Positions 52,279 through 61,103 of a DNA stretch of 64,000 nt are shown piece after piece. Where the stretch lies: assembly GCF_050337105.1 (NCBI RefSeq), contig NZ_JAKJSQ010000014.1, positions 8,765 through 72,764 of the forward strand. The letters run 5' to 3'. The DNA is from Aliivibrio_A kagoshimensis. Lineage in GTDB: Bacteria > Pseudomonadota > Gammaproteobacteria > Enterobacterales > Vibrionaceae. Numbering within the stretch: position 1 is the first letter of the stretch; every line of letters starts with the position of its first letter. The notes under the pieces were generated by a model that did no database searches, had not been told where the DNA came from, and worked only from the letters and a program-made list of their open reading frames with translations. A program made the position numbers and the translations under genes.

Positions 52279-53385
52279 TTAATCCATATCAACCTCAATA
52301 TTATCAAGGCTTCCAGTGCTATATCCGTCGCCTTTTTTGCTTTTTAGCATTAAACGTAAATCATTAGCTGAATCTGCACTGTGTAGGGCATCTTGCTCTC
52401 TGATTTTCCCCGCCATAGTTAGCTCAAAGAGCGATTGTTCAAACGTTATCATGCCCGCTTCAGTTGATTTAGCCATGGTCGGCTTTAATTCATTCAAATC
52501 CCCTTTACGTATCAATTCTGACACTCTAGGAGTGTTGAGCAACAACTCAAATGCCGCATGCCGCCCTTTCCCGTTTGCATCAACAATTAACTGTTGGGCA
52601 ATCACCCCTTTTAGATTTAATGAAAGATCAAACAGAAACTGTTCTCGGCTATCTTTAGGCACTAAATGTAAAATACGTTCCAAAGCTTGATTGGCATTAT
52701 TGGCATGCAGAGTCGCCATACAGAGATGCCCCGTTTCCGCGAATGTCATCGCAAACTCCATGGTCTCTTGACTACGGATCTCCCCTATCAGAATCATATC
52801 TGGAGCTTGTCGCAATGAGTTTTTCAGTGCCACTTCATAGCTCTCAGTATCCAAACCAACCTCTCGCTGAGTCACAATGCAATTATGGTGTGGGTGCACA
52901 AACTCAATCGGGTCTTCGACGGTCAAAATATGTCCACTGCAGGTCTGATTGCGATACCCCGTCATTGCAGCCATCGAGGTCGACTTACCAGAGCCCGTCG
53001 CCCCGACCACTAAAATTAGTCCCCTTTTAGCAACCGCTAACTCTTGCATCACCTTAGGGAGCTGCAACTCATCCATGCTAGGGATCTGCGTCTCAATTTT
53101 TCGAATCACAGCGCCCGGTTGCTCGCGTTGCCAAAAGGCACTGACTCGAAAGCGGCCAAACTCCTCAACCAAGGCAAAATTAGCCTCTAAGGTACGGTGA
53201 AACTCCTGCGAGCGATCGCTATCCATCATCTGTGAAAGTAGGGTCTCAACATCGGCTTTATTCAGCGTTGCCCCTACAGGTTTCAGTCCACCGTCCACTT
53301 TTAATAAACAAGGGGAATCCACTGTAATGTAAAGGTCTGAAGCCTTATCACTCTGCATTCGCTTTAACAGTTCAACTAACATCAT
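52279..53385 (-). CDS. pilU: Type IV pilus retraction ATPase accessory PilU
   Basis: 368-residue hexameric ATPase. The Walker A is GATGSGKSTSMAAM, the Walker B region IRQAPDMILIGEIR-like (in RQAPDMILIGEIRSQETM), and ATLHANNANQALERI is the conserved His box. It is longer than PilT, has an acidic C-terminal tail and lies downstream of pilT, which identify it as PilU. An AGGAGGAAC site precedes the start. PilU assists PilT in retracting type IV pili for twitching and DNA uptake. Confidence 0.95.
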   Translation of the reverse strand: MMLVELLKRMQSDKASDLYITVDSPCLLKVDGGLKPVGATLNKADVETLLSQMMDSDRSQEFHRTLEANFALVEEFGRFRVSAFWQREQPGAVIRKIETQIPSMDELQLPKVMQELAVAKRGLILVVGATGSGKSTSMAAMTGYRNQTCSGHILTVEDPIEFVHPHHNCIVTQREVGLDTESYEVALKNSLRQAPDMILIGEIRSQETMEFAMTFAETGHLCMATLHANNANQALERILHLVPKDSREQFLFDLSLNLKGVIAQQLIVDANGKGRHAAFELLLNTPRVSELIRKGDLNELKPTMAKSTEAGMITFEQSLFELTMAGKIREQDALHSADSANDLRLMLKSKKGDGYSTGSLDNIEVDMD

Positions 53386-53397
53386 ACTGTTCCTCCT

Positions 53398-54438
53398 CTA
53401 AAATCCGAGCTTCGCTGTTAGATCAATTTTTGTGCTCACCTCTTGCTGGTCAACAATACCTTGGCTCAGAAGTTTATTGGCTCCTTGCTCTAACGTTTGC
53501 ATTCCGCTGGCAACACCAGTCTGAATAATCGAATTCATTTGCGGTACTTTATCTTCTCGGATCAAGTTACGAATCGCAGGATTGGCTATCATAATTTCAT
53601 GACAAGCAACTCGTCCTGCTCCTATTCGTTTTAACAGGGTTTGGGCGACAACCGCTTTTAAAGACTCTGAAAGCATTGAGCGCACCATAGACTTATCATT
53701 ACCAGGAAAGACATCAATAATTCGGTCTATGGTTTTCGCCGCTGAACTGGTATGCAAGGTTCCAAACACCAGATGCCCTGTTTCTGCAGCGGTTAATGCA
53801 AGACTAATGGTCTCTTGATCGCGTAACTCCCCCACCAAAATCACATCAGGGTCTTCTCGAAGGGCTGATCGAAGAGCCGCACCAAATGTGTGCGTGTCTC
53901 GGTGAACTTCTCGTTGATTAATCAAACACTTCTTATTCTGATGAACAAATTCAATGGGGTCTTCGATGGTCAGAATATGTTTATTGGTATGCTCATTAAT
54001 GTAATCGACCATCGCCGCTAATGTCGTTGATTTACCTGATCCGGTCGGACCTGTGATTAAAACTAATCCTTTTTGATAACCGGCAATTTGAGTAAACACT
54101 TCAGGTGCTAATAGCTGGTCCAAGGTAGGGATAACCATAGGAATGGTTCTAAAAACAGCAGCACAGCCTCGTGACTGATTAAAGGCGTTAACCCTAAAGC
54201 GACCTACCGAAGGAAGTTCGAATGAAAAATCGACCTCTAACTTCTCTTCAAATTCGCTTCTTTGCGCATCATTCATGATATCAAAGACTAAACGGTGTAC
54301 GTCTGAGTGAGAAAATGGTGGTAAAGTTAACTTTCTCACATCACCATCGACTCTCACCATTGGGGGAACCCCTGCTGAGAGATGTAGATCTGATGCATTT
54401 TGTTTTACACTGAAGTCCAGAAGTTCGGTGATATCCAT
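53398..54438 (-). CDS. pilT: Type IV pilus retraction ATPase PilT
   Basis: 346-residue ATPase driving pilus retraction. The N-terminal PAS-like domain starts ITELLDFSVKQNASDLHLSA. Walker A GPTGSGKSTTLAAM, Walker B EDPDVILVGELRDQET and the His box FGTLHTSSAAKTIDRI are intact. The C-terminal AIRNLIREDKVPQMNS is the AIRNLIRE motif required for retraction in PilT. It is divergent from yggS and upstream of pilU by 12 bases. Confidence 0.97.
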   Translation of the reverse strand: MDITELLDFSVKQNASDLHLSAGVPPMVRVDGDVRKLTLPPFSHSDVHRLVFDIMNDAQRSEFEEKLEVDFSFELPSVGRFRVNAFNQSRGCAAVFRTIPMVIPTLDQLLAPEVFTQIAGYQKGLVLITGPTGSGKSTTLAAMVDYINEHTNKHILTIEDPIEFVHQNKKCLINQREVHRDTHTFGAALRSALREDPDVILVGELRDQETISLALTAAETGHLVFGTLHTSSAAKTIDRIIDVFPGNDKSMVRSMLSESLKAVVAQTLLKRIGAGRVACHEIMIANPAIRNLIREDKVPQMNSIIQTGVASGMQTLEQGANKLLSQGIVDQQEVSTKIDLTAKLGF

Positions 54439-54461
54439 AAAGAGTCCTTAAAAAAGCCATT

Positions 54462-55169
54462 ATGACTAGTATCAAACAAAATCTTAACAACGTCATTAAT
54501 CAAGTTCATGAAATTGAGAAAAAGTGCGGCAGAGCAATCAATGACGTACAGGTTTTAGCCGTGAGCAAAACCAAACCTATCGAAGCCTTAGTCACAGCGC
54601 TTGAAGCTGGACAACTCGCTTTCGGAGAGAATTACGTTCAAGAGGGGGTTGATAAAATTCACTATTTTAATCAGCAGCACCCAGAACAAGACATCACTTG
54701 GCACTTTATCGGCCCCATTCAGTCAAATAAAACCAAACTGATTGCAGAAAATTTTTCTTGGGTGCACACCATAGAGCGAGTAAAAATAGCTCAGCGCCTA
54801 AATAACCAACGTGCAGAGCATTTACCGCCACTGCAAGTACTAATACAAGTCAACATCAGCGGTGAAGAGAGTAAATCTGGTGTAACTGAAGAACAGGTGT
54901 TATCTCTGGCTCAGGGTATCAGTGAGATGCCAAATCTACAGCTGCGTGGACTCATGGCGATCCCAGAGAATGTCTCTGATTATCAGCAACAGCTTGTTTC
55001 ATTTGTTGCTTTATCAAAATTGCAAAACCGGTTACAACAGCAGTTCGAAAATATTGATACCCTCTCTATCGGCATGAGTGGCGATATGGAAGCCGCAATT
55101 GAAGCGGGTTCAACCATGGTAAGAATTGGCACGGCAATATTTGGTGCGAGAGACTATTCAAACCAGTAA
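54462..55169 (+). CDS. yggS: Pyridoxal phosphate homeostasis protein YggS (PLPBP)
   Basis: 235-residue PLP-binding TIM-barrel protein without known enzymatic activity that buffers PLP. The PLP lysine lies in LAVSKTKPIEALV. GENYVQEGVDKI, HFIGPIQSNKTKLIAE and SIGMSGDMEAAIEAGSTMVR match the family. It begins the yggS-proC-yggT-yggU series and is divergent from pilT, an arrangement conserved in vibrios and E. coli. Confidence 0.97.
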   Translation: MTSIKQNLNNVINQVHEIEKKCGRAINDVQVLAVSKTKPIEALVTALEAGQLAFGENYVQEGVDKIHYFNQQHPEQDITWHFIGPIQSNKTKLIAENFSWVHTIERVKIAQRLNNQRAEHLPPLQVLIQVNISGEESKSGVTEEQVLSLAQGISEMPNLQLRGLMAIPENVSDYQQQLVSFVALSKLQNRLQQQFENIDTLSIGMSGDMEAAIEAGSTMVRIGTAIFGARDYSNQ

Positions 55170-55218
55170 CATACTGCCATTACTAATCTTTTAGTTAATT
55201 AAATATACAGGGATTGAG

Positions 55219-56037
55219 ATGGAACATCGTAAAATAACCTTTATTGGTGCTGGAAATATGGCTCGTTCTATTATTGCAGGCTTAGTAAGTAGTGGTTACC
55301 CTGCTAATAAAATCACCGCAACCGCCCCGAGCGATTCAACCAGAGAGCACCTCGCTAGCTGTTACGGCATTAATGTAAACGCTAACAATATCGAAGCGGC
55401 GAATGACGCCGAAGTCATCATCCTTGCGGTAAAACCTCAAATGATGGAAACCGTTGCCAATGAGATGCAGATTATCGATTTTTCCGGAAAGTTAATCATC
55501 TCAATTGCAGCTGGAATTTGCGCTAAGCGTTTAAATGAGATGTTTGCGTCCCCATTAAATGTAGTACGCGTTATGCCTAATACACCTTCATTAGTGGGTA
55601 AAGGGATGAGTGGGCTGTATGCAATACCAAGCATCAACAACAGTGACCGTGACTTTGCGTCACACTTAATGTCTGCGGTTGGTGAGGTGTGCTGGGTTGA
55701 ACAAGAGTCAGGCATTAATGCCATTATTGCTGCCGCAGGCAGTGCTCCAGCCTACTTTTTCCTCTTCATGGAAGCGATGCAAAATGAAGCAATAAAGCAA
55801 GGTTTTGATGCTGAGACAGCAAGACTTCTGGTACAGCAAACCGCACTCGGTGCTGCTGAACTGGTTGTGGCGAACCCAGAGACTGAACTCTCTACACTGC
55901 GTCAACAAGTAACATCCAAAGGTGGCGCCACAGCTGAGGCGATACGTACTTTTAATCAACATAATCTTTGCGATACAGTTGCCCAAGCGATGCAAGCTGC
56001 GGTAATTCGAGCAGAAGAGATGGAAAAACAGTTTTAG
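55219..56037 (+). CDS. proC: Pyrroline-5-carboxylate reductase
   Basis: 272-residue enzyme of the last proline synthesis step. The NADPH-binding N terminus is FIGAGNMARSIIAGLVSSGY. VILAVKPQMM and the C-terminal signature QQTALGAAELV with VTSKGGATAEAIRTF are diagnostic. GAG lies upstream of the ATG. It is 49 bases after yggS and 12 bases before yggT. Confidence 0.98.
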   Translation: MEHRKITFIGAGNMARSIIAGLVSSGYPANKITATAPSDSTREHLASCYGINVNANNIEAANDAEVIILAVKPQMMETVANEMQIIDFSGKLIISIAAGICAKRLNEMFASPLNVVRVMPNTPSLVGKGMSGLYAIPSINNSDRDFASHLMSAVGEVCWVEQESGINAIIAAAGSAPAYFFLFMEAMQNEAIKQGFDAETARLLVQQTALGAAELVVANPETELSTLRQQVTSKGGATAEAIRTFNQHNLCDTVAQAMQAAVIRAEEMEKQF

Positions 56038-56049
56038 GGCTAAACCAAT

Positions 56050-56616
56050 ATGAACGCAATGAACTTTCTAGTTAATACTTTTTTTGACCTCTACATCATG
56101 GTTGTACTGCTTCGCGTTTGGCTGCAAGCCAGCCGTGCTGATTTCTACAACCCGTTTTCACAATTTATTGTTAAAGCCACGCAACCGATCGTTGCACCGC
56201 TACGTCGAGTGATACCATCGATAGGAAGTCTTGATCTCGCAACCGTTGTTTTTGCCTACGTATTATGTACATTAAAATTTGTACTGATGCAGCTAATAGC
56301 AGCAGGCGGCATCACTTTCGACCCCTTCTTTTTCATTATCGGCGCTCTAGCCCTCATTAAAGCGGCGGGTGGTTTACTCTTTTGGGTACTATTAGTCAGA
56401 GCGATATTAAGCTGGGTTAGCCAAGGAAGAAGCCCCGTTGAGTATGTTATGCACCAGCTCACTGAACCGCTTCTTGCTCCAATTCGAAAAATACTACCGG
56501 ACATGGGTGGCTTTGATCTGAGTGTATTAGTGCTGTTTATTGTTCTGCAGTTTAGTAACTTCTTAATGGGTGATCTCGTTGCTACTCTGTTTGGCATCAA
56601 CTGGTTCGGCCTTTAA
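56050..56616 (+). CDS. yggT: YggT family integral membrane protein
   Basis: 188-residue inner-membrane protein with about four to five hydrophobic segments. It shows an internal duplication: PLRRVIPSIGSLDLATVVFA in the first half corresponds to PIRKILPDMGGFDLSVLVLF in the second. Each repeat is preceded by an NPFS/SPVEY segment with T-x-P-hydrophobic-APxR. YggT homologs have been linked to osmotic shock resistance and cell division (YlmG in Gram-positives and plastids); the mechanism is unknown. Confidence 0.93.
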   Translation: MNAMNFLVNTFFDLYIMVVLLRVWLQASRADFYNPFSQFIVKATQPIVAPLRRVIPSIGSLDLATVVFAYVLCTLKFVLMQLIAAGGITFDPFFFIIGALALIKAAGGLLFWVLLVRAILSWVSQGRSPVEYVMHQLTEPLLAPIRKILPDMGGFDLSVLVLFIVLQFSNFLMGDLVATLFGINWFGL

Positions 56617-56619
56617 TCA

Positions 56620-56910
56620 ATGAGCACCGCCATCATTAGAGAGTGCGATGATCTTATCCTTAAGCTCTACATTCAGCCTAAAGCAAGTCGAGACCAGATT
56701 GTTGGGCTGCACGGAGATGAGTTAAAGGTAGCCATTACCGCCCCCCCTATTGATGGCAAGGCCAATAGCCATTTGACCAAATTTTTAGCCAAACAGTTTA
56801 AGATTGCAAAAGGTAAGATTGTCATTGAGAAAGGGGAACTTGGCAGACACAAACAAGTTCGGGTTCAGAAACCAGAACAGATCCCCGATATCATATATAA
56901 TTTACTCTGA
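56620..56910 (+). CDS. yggU: YggU family protein (DUF167/UPF0235)
   Basis: 96-residue soluble alpha/beta protein. LKLYIQPKASRDQIVGLHGD and VAITAPPIDGKANSHLTKFL followed by KGKIVIEKGELGRHKQVRV are the conserved DUF167 blocks. No activity is known. It starts three bases after yggT and ends before a hairpin terminator. Confidence 0.93.
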   Translation: MSTAIIRECDDLILKLYIQPKASRDQIVGLHGDELKVAITAPPIDGKANSHLTKFLAKQFKIAKGKIVIEKGELGRHKQVRVQKPEQIPDIIYNLL

Positions 56911-56924
56911 TTCCCTATAAGAAA

Positions 56925-56950
56925 ATAAGCCGACTTAGTCGGCTTCTTCA
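56925..56950 (+). terminator. Terminator after yggU
   Basis: AAGCCGACT (56927-56935) and AGTCGGCTT (56937-56945) form an inverted repeat with a very short loop, followed by a T-rich stretch. Confidence 0.8.
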
Positions 56951-56971
56951 TCTATATACCAAAGGAAAATC

Positions 56972-57397
56972 ATGAAAATACTCTTTTCACTGCTGCTATT
57001 AATCTTGTCACAGAGTGCGATAGCGGAACAGTTCAAACAGATAAAAGATCTTGAAGTTCACTACTCTGCGTTTAACTCAACCCTTATTCCTGCGAAAGTA
57101 ACGCGTCAATATCAAATAAAACGAAGCGGTTATAACGCATTAATAAACGTTACCATGTTAGACCGTTCCCAAGCAGGAAAACCCGCAATTACAGGGATCG
57201 TTAAGGGGACAGCAAAAAACTTACTTGGCACGATTAAGCCGCTCAAGTTTAAAGAGATTAAAGAGTCAACATCCGTTTATTACATTGCAGAGCTGCCATT
57301 TGTTAATGAAGAGCTATATAGCATAAAGATTGATGTCTCGTCTGGATTAAAAGGCAGCGGTACTATCACCTTTAATCAAAAGTTTTACGTCGAATAG
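56972..57397 (+). CDS. Secreted DUF4426 family protein
   Basis: 141-residue protein with a typical signal peptide (KILFSLLLLILSQSAIA) ending near residue 18. The mature part (LEVHYSAFNSTLIPAKVTR, ITGIVKGTAKNLLG, VYYIAELPFVNEELY) matches my memory of DUF4426, a beta-rich periplasmic family found beside rdgB in vibrios and Pseudomonas. Function is not established. It lies between yggU and rdgB and is 29 bases before rdgB, with AGGA-type sites upstream of both. Confidence 0.85.
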   Translation: MKILFSLLLLILSQSAIAEQFKQIKDLEVHYSAFNSTLIPAKVTRQYQIKRSGYNALINVTMLDRSQAGKPAITGIVKGTAKNLLGTIKPLKFKEIKESTSVYYIAELPFVNEELYSIKIDVSSGLKGSGTITFNQKFYVE

Positions 57398-57426
57398 TCA
57401 TTACAAAACCCATTAGGAGCACTTTC

Positions 57427-58020
57427 ATGAGCAACATAGTTTTAGCGACGGGCAATAAAGGCAAGGTAAAAGAGATGGCCGATCTGCTGTCTGATTTTGG
57501 GTTCACGGTATCGCCTCAAAGCGAGTTCAACGTTTCCGATGTAGAAGAGACAGGCACCACATTTATTGAGAATGCCATTATCAAAGCTCGCCATGCCGCC
57601 AAAGAGACGGGAATGGCAGCCATCGCAGATGACTCTGGACTTGAAGTAGACTTCTTACAAGGCGCACCTGGCGTCTACTCTGCTCGTTACGCAGGAAATG
57701 AAGCCACTGACCAGCAGAACCTTGAAAAGCTGCTTAAAGCGATGGAAGGCGTTCCTGAATCACAAAGAACAGCACGTTTTCACTGTGTATTAGTTCTAAT
57801 GAAACATGAAAATGACCCAACGCCACTTGTATGTCATGGCCAGTGGGAAGGCAGAATCACCACACAATCCCACGGTGAAAATGGCTTCGGTTATGACCCA
57901 ATATTCTGGTTAGAAGAGCAGCAGTGCACTTCGGCTCAGTTTGAACCAACACAGAAAAAGCTGCACTCTCACCGTGGCCAAGCACTACAAAAGCTGTTTG
58001 CTGCGCTTAAAGAGGCCTAA
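57427..58020 (+). CDS. rdgB: XTP/dITP diphosphatase RdgB
   Basis: 197-residue Ham1-type house-cleaning enzyme that removes deaminated purine nucleotides. The N terminus IVLATGNKGKVKEMADLL binds substrate. FIENAIIKARHAAKETG, AIADDSGLEVDFLQGAPG and the C-terminal ENGFGYDPIFW with SHRGQAL are all present. GGAG lies upstream. hemW follows by six bases. Confidence 0.98.
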   Translation: MSNIVLATGNKGKVKEMADLLSDFGFTVSPQSEFNVSDVEETGTTFIENAIIKARHAAKETGMAAIADDSGLEVDFLQGAPGVYSARYAGNEATDQQNLEKLLKAMEGVPESQRTARFHCVLVLMKHENDPTPLVCHGQWEGRITTQSHGENGFGYDPIFWLEEQQCTSAQFEPTQKKLHSHRGQALQKLFAALKEA

Positions 58021-58026
58021 TTAACG

Positions 58027-59196
58027 ATGTTAACCCCGCCACTACTTAGCCTCTATGTCCACATTCCTTGGTGTGTGCAGAAGTGCCCCTACTGTGACTT
58101 TAACTCTCACGCTCTCAAAGGTGATATCCCTGAAGAGCAGTATATCGATGCACTCATCGATGACCTTGAGGTTGATTTAGATCGCTACAAACTCAATGAC
58201 CGTCAAAGAGCGCTACACTCCATCTTTATTGGTGGTGGTACCCCTAGCTTGATCTCTGCATCCGAAATAGGGCGGCTACTACAAGCCATAGAAAAGCGTA
58301 TCCCCTTTTCAAAACAGATCGAAATCACCATGGAAGCCAATCCCGGTACCGTTGAAGCGGGTCGTTTCATTGAGTTTCGACAAGCGGGCATCAATCGAAT
58401 CTCCATTGGAGTTCAAAGCTTCCAAGATCCAAAGTTGAAAAAACTAGGGCGTATTCATGGTAAAAAAGAGGCGATAACAGCGGCTAACTTAGCTCATCAG
58501 GCAGGCTTAAACAGCTTTAATCTTGATCTAATGCATGGGCTACCCGACCAGTCCATAGACGACGCCATGAGCGATCTCGATAAAGCTATTGAACTGAGTC
58601 CTCCACACTTCTCATGGTACCAGCTCACCATCGAACCCAATACCCTGTTTTATTCCAAAACACCGACTTTGCCCGATGACGACGACTTATGGGATATTTT
58701 TGAGCAGGGCCACCTGCGTTTAACCGCTGCAGGTTATGAGCAGTATGAGATATCGGGTTACAGTAAGCCTGGTTTTCAATGCCAACATAACCTCAACTAC
58801 TGGCGATTTGGTGACTACCTAGGTATCGGCTGTGGTGCTCACGGAAAAGTGAGTTTTAAAGATGGACGCATAGTACGCACGACCAAAATAAAACATCCGA
58901 GAGGCTACTTAGCACAAACGGAAAAAGGGTTAGCCAAAAACTATCGTTCAGAAGAGAAAGAGGTGGCCAATGATGACCGCGCCTTTGAGTTTTTCATGAA
59001 CCGCTTTCGACTGTTAGAAGCGTGCCCGAAAAGCGAATTTATTGAACGTACTGGTTTAGCCATCCAGACAATTCAACCCACAATGGATTGGGCACTTGAG
59101 CAGAGTTACATTGAAGAGAGCGAGACACACTGGACGATCACCGAACACGGGAAACTGTTCTTAAATGATCTCCTTGCCGCCTTTGTCTCTGACTAG
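58027..59196 (+). CDS. hemW: HemW, radical SAM heme chaperone
   Basis: 389-residue radical SAM protein. The cluster motif CVQKCPYC (Cx3Cx2C) is in SLYVHIPWCVQKCPYCDFNS. FIGGGTPSLIS and GVQSFQDPKLKKLGR follow. The fourth cysteine of coproporphyrinogen dehydrogenase HemN is absent, consistent with HemW acting in heme transfer rather than oxidative decarboxylation. It is often misannotated as HemN. It is convergent with the glutaminase, with a gap of only seven bases. Confidence 0.95.
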   Translation: MLTPPLLSLYVHIPWCVQKCPYCDFNSHALKGDIPEEQYIDALIDDLEVDLDRYKLNDRQRALHSIFIGGGTPSLISASEIGRLLQAIEKRIPFSKQIEITMEANPGTVEAGRFIEFRQAGINRISIGVQSFQDPKLKKLGRIHGKKEAITAANLAHQAGLNSFNLDLMHGLPDQSIDDAMSDLDKAIELSPPHFSWYQLTIEPNTLFYSKTPTLPDDDDLWDIFEQGHLRLTAAGYEQYEISGYSKPGFQCQHNLNYWRFGDYLGIGCGAHGKVSFKDGRIVRTTKIKHPRGYLAQTEKGLAKNYRSEEKEVANDDRAFEFFMNRFRLLEACPKSEFIERTGLAIQTIQPTMDWALEQSYIEESETHWTITEHGKLFLNDLLAAFVSD

Positions 59197-59203
59197 TTGT
59201 TGA

Positions 59204-60124
59204 CTAAAAAATAGAACGTCCAATTCTCTCAGAGAGCAGCTCTAACGCCTTTAATCCCGCTAGTGAGTTACCTGAAGCGTCCAGCTCAGGTGACCAAACT
59301 GCGATGGTCATATCACCAGGTACGATAGCAATAATCCCCCCTCCCACACCTGACTTTCCAGGCATGCCAACGCGATAAGCAAACTCACCCGCTCCGTCAT
59401 ACAAACCACAGGTTGCCATCAATGCATTGATCTGTTTTGATTGAGTCACACTCACAATTCGCTCTTTGCTGCTCGGTAACACGCCTTTATTGGCAAGATA
59501 ACTAAAGGTTCTTGCTAAATCACAACAGCTCATCGACAGGGCGCAGGCATGAAAATAGTTGAACAGTACTGGCATCACTTCATTCTCGAAATTACCAAAA
59601 GCACGCATTAGATATGCAATTGATGCATTTCGATCGCTATGGTCCATTTCAGAATCGGCCACCACCTTGTCATAGACCACACCCTGATTATCCGATAATT
59701 TCCGAGCAAATTCTAACAAGCGATGCTTAGGGGTTGATAAACGGGTATAGAGCATGTCTGCCACAGCAATGGCACCAGCATTAATAAAAGGATTGCGCGG
59801 AATACCCTTCTCCATCTCTAGCTGAATCAGCGAGTTGAATGCTTGACCTGAAGGCTCTTTACCTACACGCTGCCAAAGCTCATCTGGTTGGTAATGCATC
59901 ATTGCCAATGTCAGGCTCAACGCTTTAGAGATAGATTGAATTGAGAACGCTTCATCAGCATCACCAGCACTCACACAGCGTCCATCGTTAAAACAGACAG
60001 CAATACCGAGTTTATGGGGGCTAACACAGGCCAGAGCAGGAATGTAATTGGCAACATGACCAGAACCGATCAAAGGCCTAACATCATTCAATATTGCTTC
60101 TAGCAGCGCTTTCGTTGGCTTCAT
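59204..60124 (-). CDS. glsA: Glutaminase
   Basis: 306-residue serine-dependent glutaminase with a beta-lactamase-like fold. The catalytic Ser-x-x-Lys lies in FSIQSISKALSLTLA near residue 64. INAGAIAVADML, RNASIAYLMRAFGN and the C-terminal VGMPGKSGVGGGIIAIVPG are conserved. Both GlsA and GlsB paralogs exist in E. coli; which one is orthologous is not clear. It lies between hemW and trmB as in V. cholerae. Confidence 0.95.
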   Translation of the reverse strand: MKPTKALLEAILNDVRPLIGSGHVANYIPALACVSPHKLGIAVCFNDGRCVSAGDADEAFSIQSISKALSLTLAMMHYQPDELWQRVGKEPSGQAFNSLIQLEMEKGIPRNPFINAGAIAVADMLYTRLSTPKHRLLEFARKLSDNQGVVYDKVVADSEMDHSDRNASIAYLMRAFGNFENEVMPVLFNYFHACALSMSCCDLARTFSYLANKGVLPSSKERIVSVTQSKQINALMATCGLYDGAGEFAYRVGMPGKSGVGGGIIAIVPGDMTIAVWSPELDASGNSLAGLKALELLSERIGRSIF

Positions 60125-60146
60125 TCCTGATACTCCGCAGGGTCAT

Positions 60147-60188
60147 AAAAAAACAAGAGCCAAACATACCGTCAGACTCTTGTTTTGT
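60147..60188 (-). terminator. Rho-independent terminator of trmB
   Basis: On the minus strand AAAACAAGAG pairs with CTCTTGTTTT over 10 bp around a 17-nt loop and is followed by seven T residues, about 50 nt after the trmB stop and just before glsA. Confidence 0.88.
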
Positions 60189-60236
60189 GTATCATTTTTT
60201 GCAACTTTGCTAGCTTGCCGTCATTTTATTTTACGC

Positions 60237-60953
60237 TTATGACTCTCTTGCGTATTTCATGTCCCAAACGCCATGACCTAAGCGATGACCACGAGCTTCA
60301 AACTTCGTCAAAGGACGATCTTCCGGGCGTGGTATATAATCACCATCCACAGCGGTATTGTCATAACCTGGAGCAGCATTCATCACTTCAACCATATGCT
60401 CTGCATAGTTTTCCCAATCTGTTGCCATGTGAAACACACCACCAATGGTGATCTTTGAACGTATCATCTCGGCAAACTCCAACTTTACAATGCGACGCTT
60501 ATGGTGACGCGCTTTATGCCATGGATCAGGGAAGAAAAGTTGTAGCGTAACTAGGCTGTTATCAGGGATCATATGTTCAAACACTTCAACGGCATCGTGA
60601 CACATTATACGTAGGTTGGTAATACCCGCTTCGCGCGCAAGGCTCAAACAGCCTCCAACACCAGGGCGGTGCACTTCAATACCTACAAAGTTTTTTTCAG
60701 GTGACTTTTGAGCCATCTCAACCAAAGAGGCACCCATGCCAAAACCGATCTCAAGAACCACTGGATTGTCGTTACCAAAAACCGTCGACCAAACCAATTT
60801 CTCTTCTTTAAAATCAATGCCCATCGTTGGCCAGCACTCTGTCATTGCAGACTCTTGACCTTTAGTTAGGCGACCTTCACGACGAACAAAGCTGCGAATT
60901 CTGCGGACTATTTTACCTTCTTCGGTAAATTCATTTTTGGTGACTTCAGTCAT
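60237..60953 (-). CDS. trmB: tRNA (guanine(46)-N7)-methyltransferase TrmB
   Basis: 238-residue SAM-dependent methyltransferase. The SAM motif VLEIGFGMGASLVEMA and NFVGIEVHRPGVGGCL precede the catalytic LFFPDPWHKARHHKRRI, and the C terminus has RPLTKFEARGHRLGHGVWD. ATG 60953 (MTEVTKNEF) has AGG upstream and is preferred over a frame extension of 20 codons. It is divergent from mutY, the conserved trmB-mutY arrangement. Confidence 0.97.
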   Translation of the reverse strand: MTEVTKNEFTEEGKIVRRIRSFVRREGRLTKGQESAMTECWPTMGIDFKEEKLVWSTVFGNDNPVVLEIGFGMGASLVEMAQKSPEKNFVGIEVHRPGVGGCLSLAREAGITNLRIMCHDAVEVFEHMIPDNSLVTLQLFFPDPWHKARHHKRRIVKLEFAEMIRSKITIGGVFHMATDWENYAEHMVEVMNAAPGYDNTAVDGDYIPRPEDRPLTKFEARGHRLGHGVWDMKYARES

Positions 60954-61103
60954 AATAGGTGCCTGTACATAAGCTGAGCAATAAATATAAAGCGGCATTA
61001 TCCAAAGATCCATGCAAGGTGCAAGACTTATCTTTCGTTTTACTTACTACGCCAGTTATGTTGCAATTTGGTTATTAAATAATAATTAGTAGAAACTATT
61101 GTC

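Noticed and set aside
55437..55995. Two 95-codon minus-strand frames opposite proC
   Set aside because: Both are shadows of proC, whose motifs are intact throughout.
56256..56600. 114-codon minus-strand frame antisense to yggT
   Set aside because: yggT is conserved, duplicated and in operon context; the antisense frame has no start signal and reads as low-complexity.
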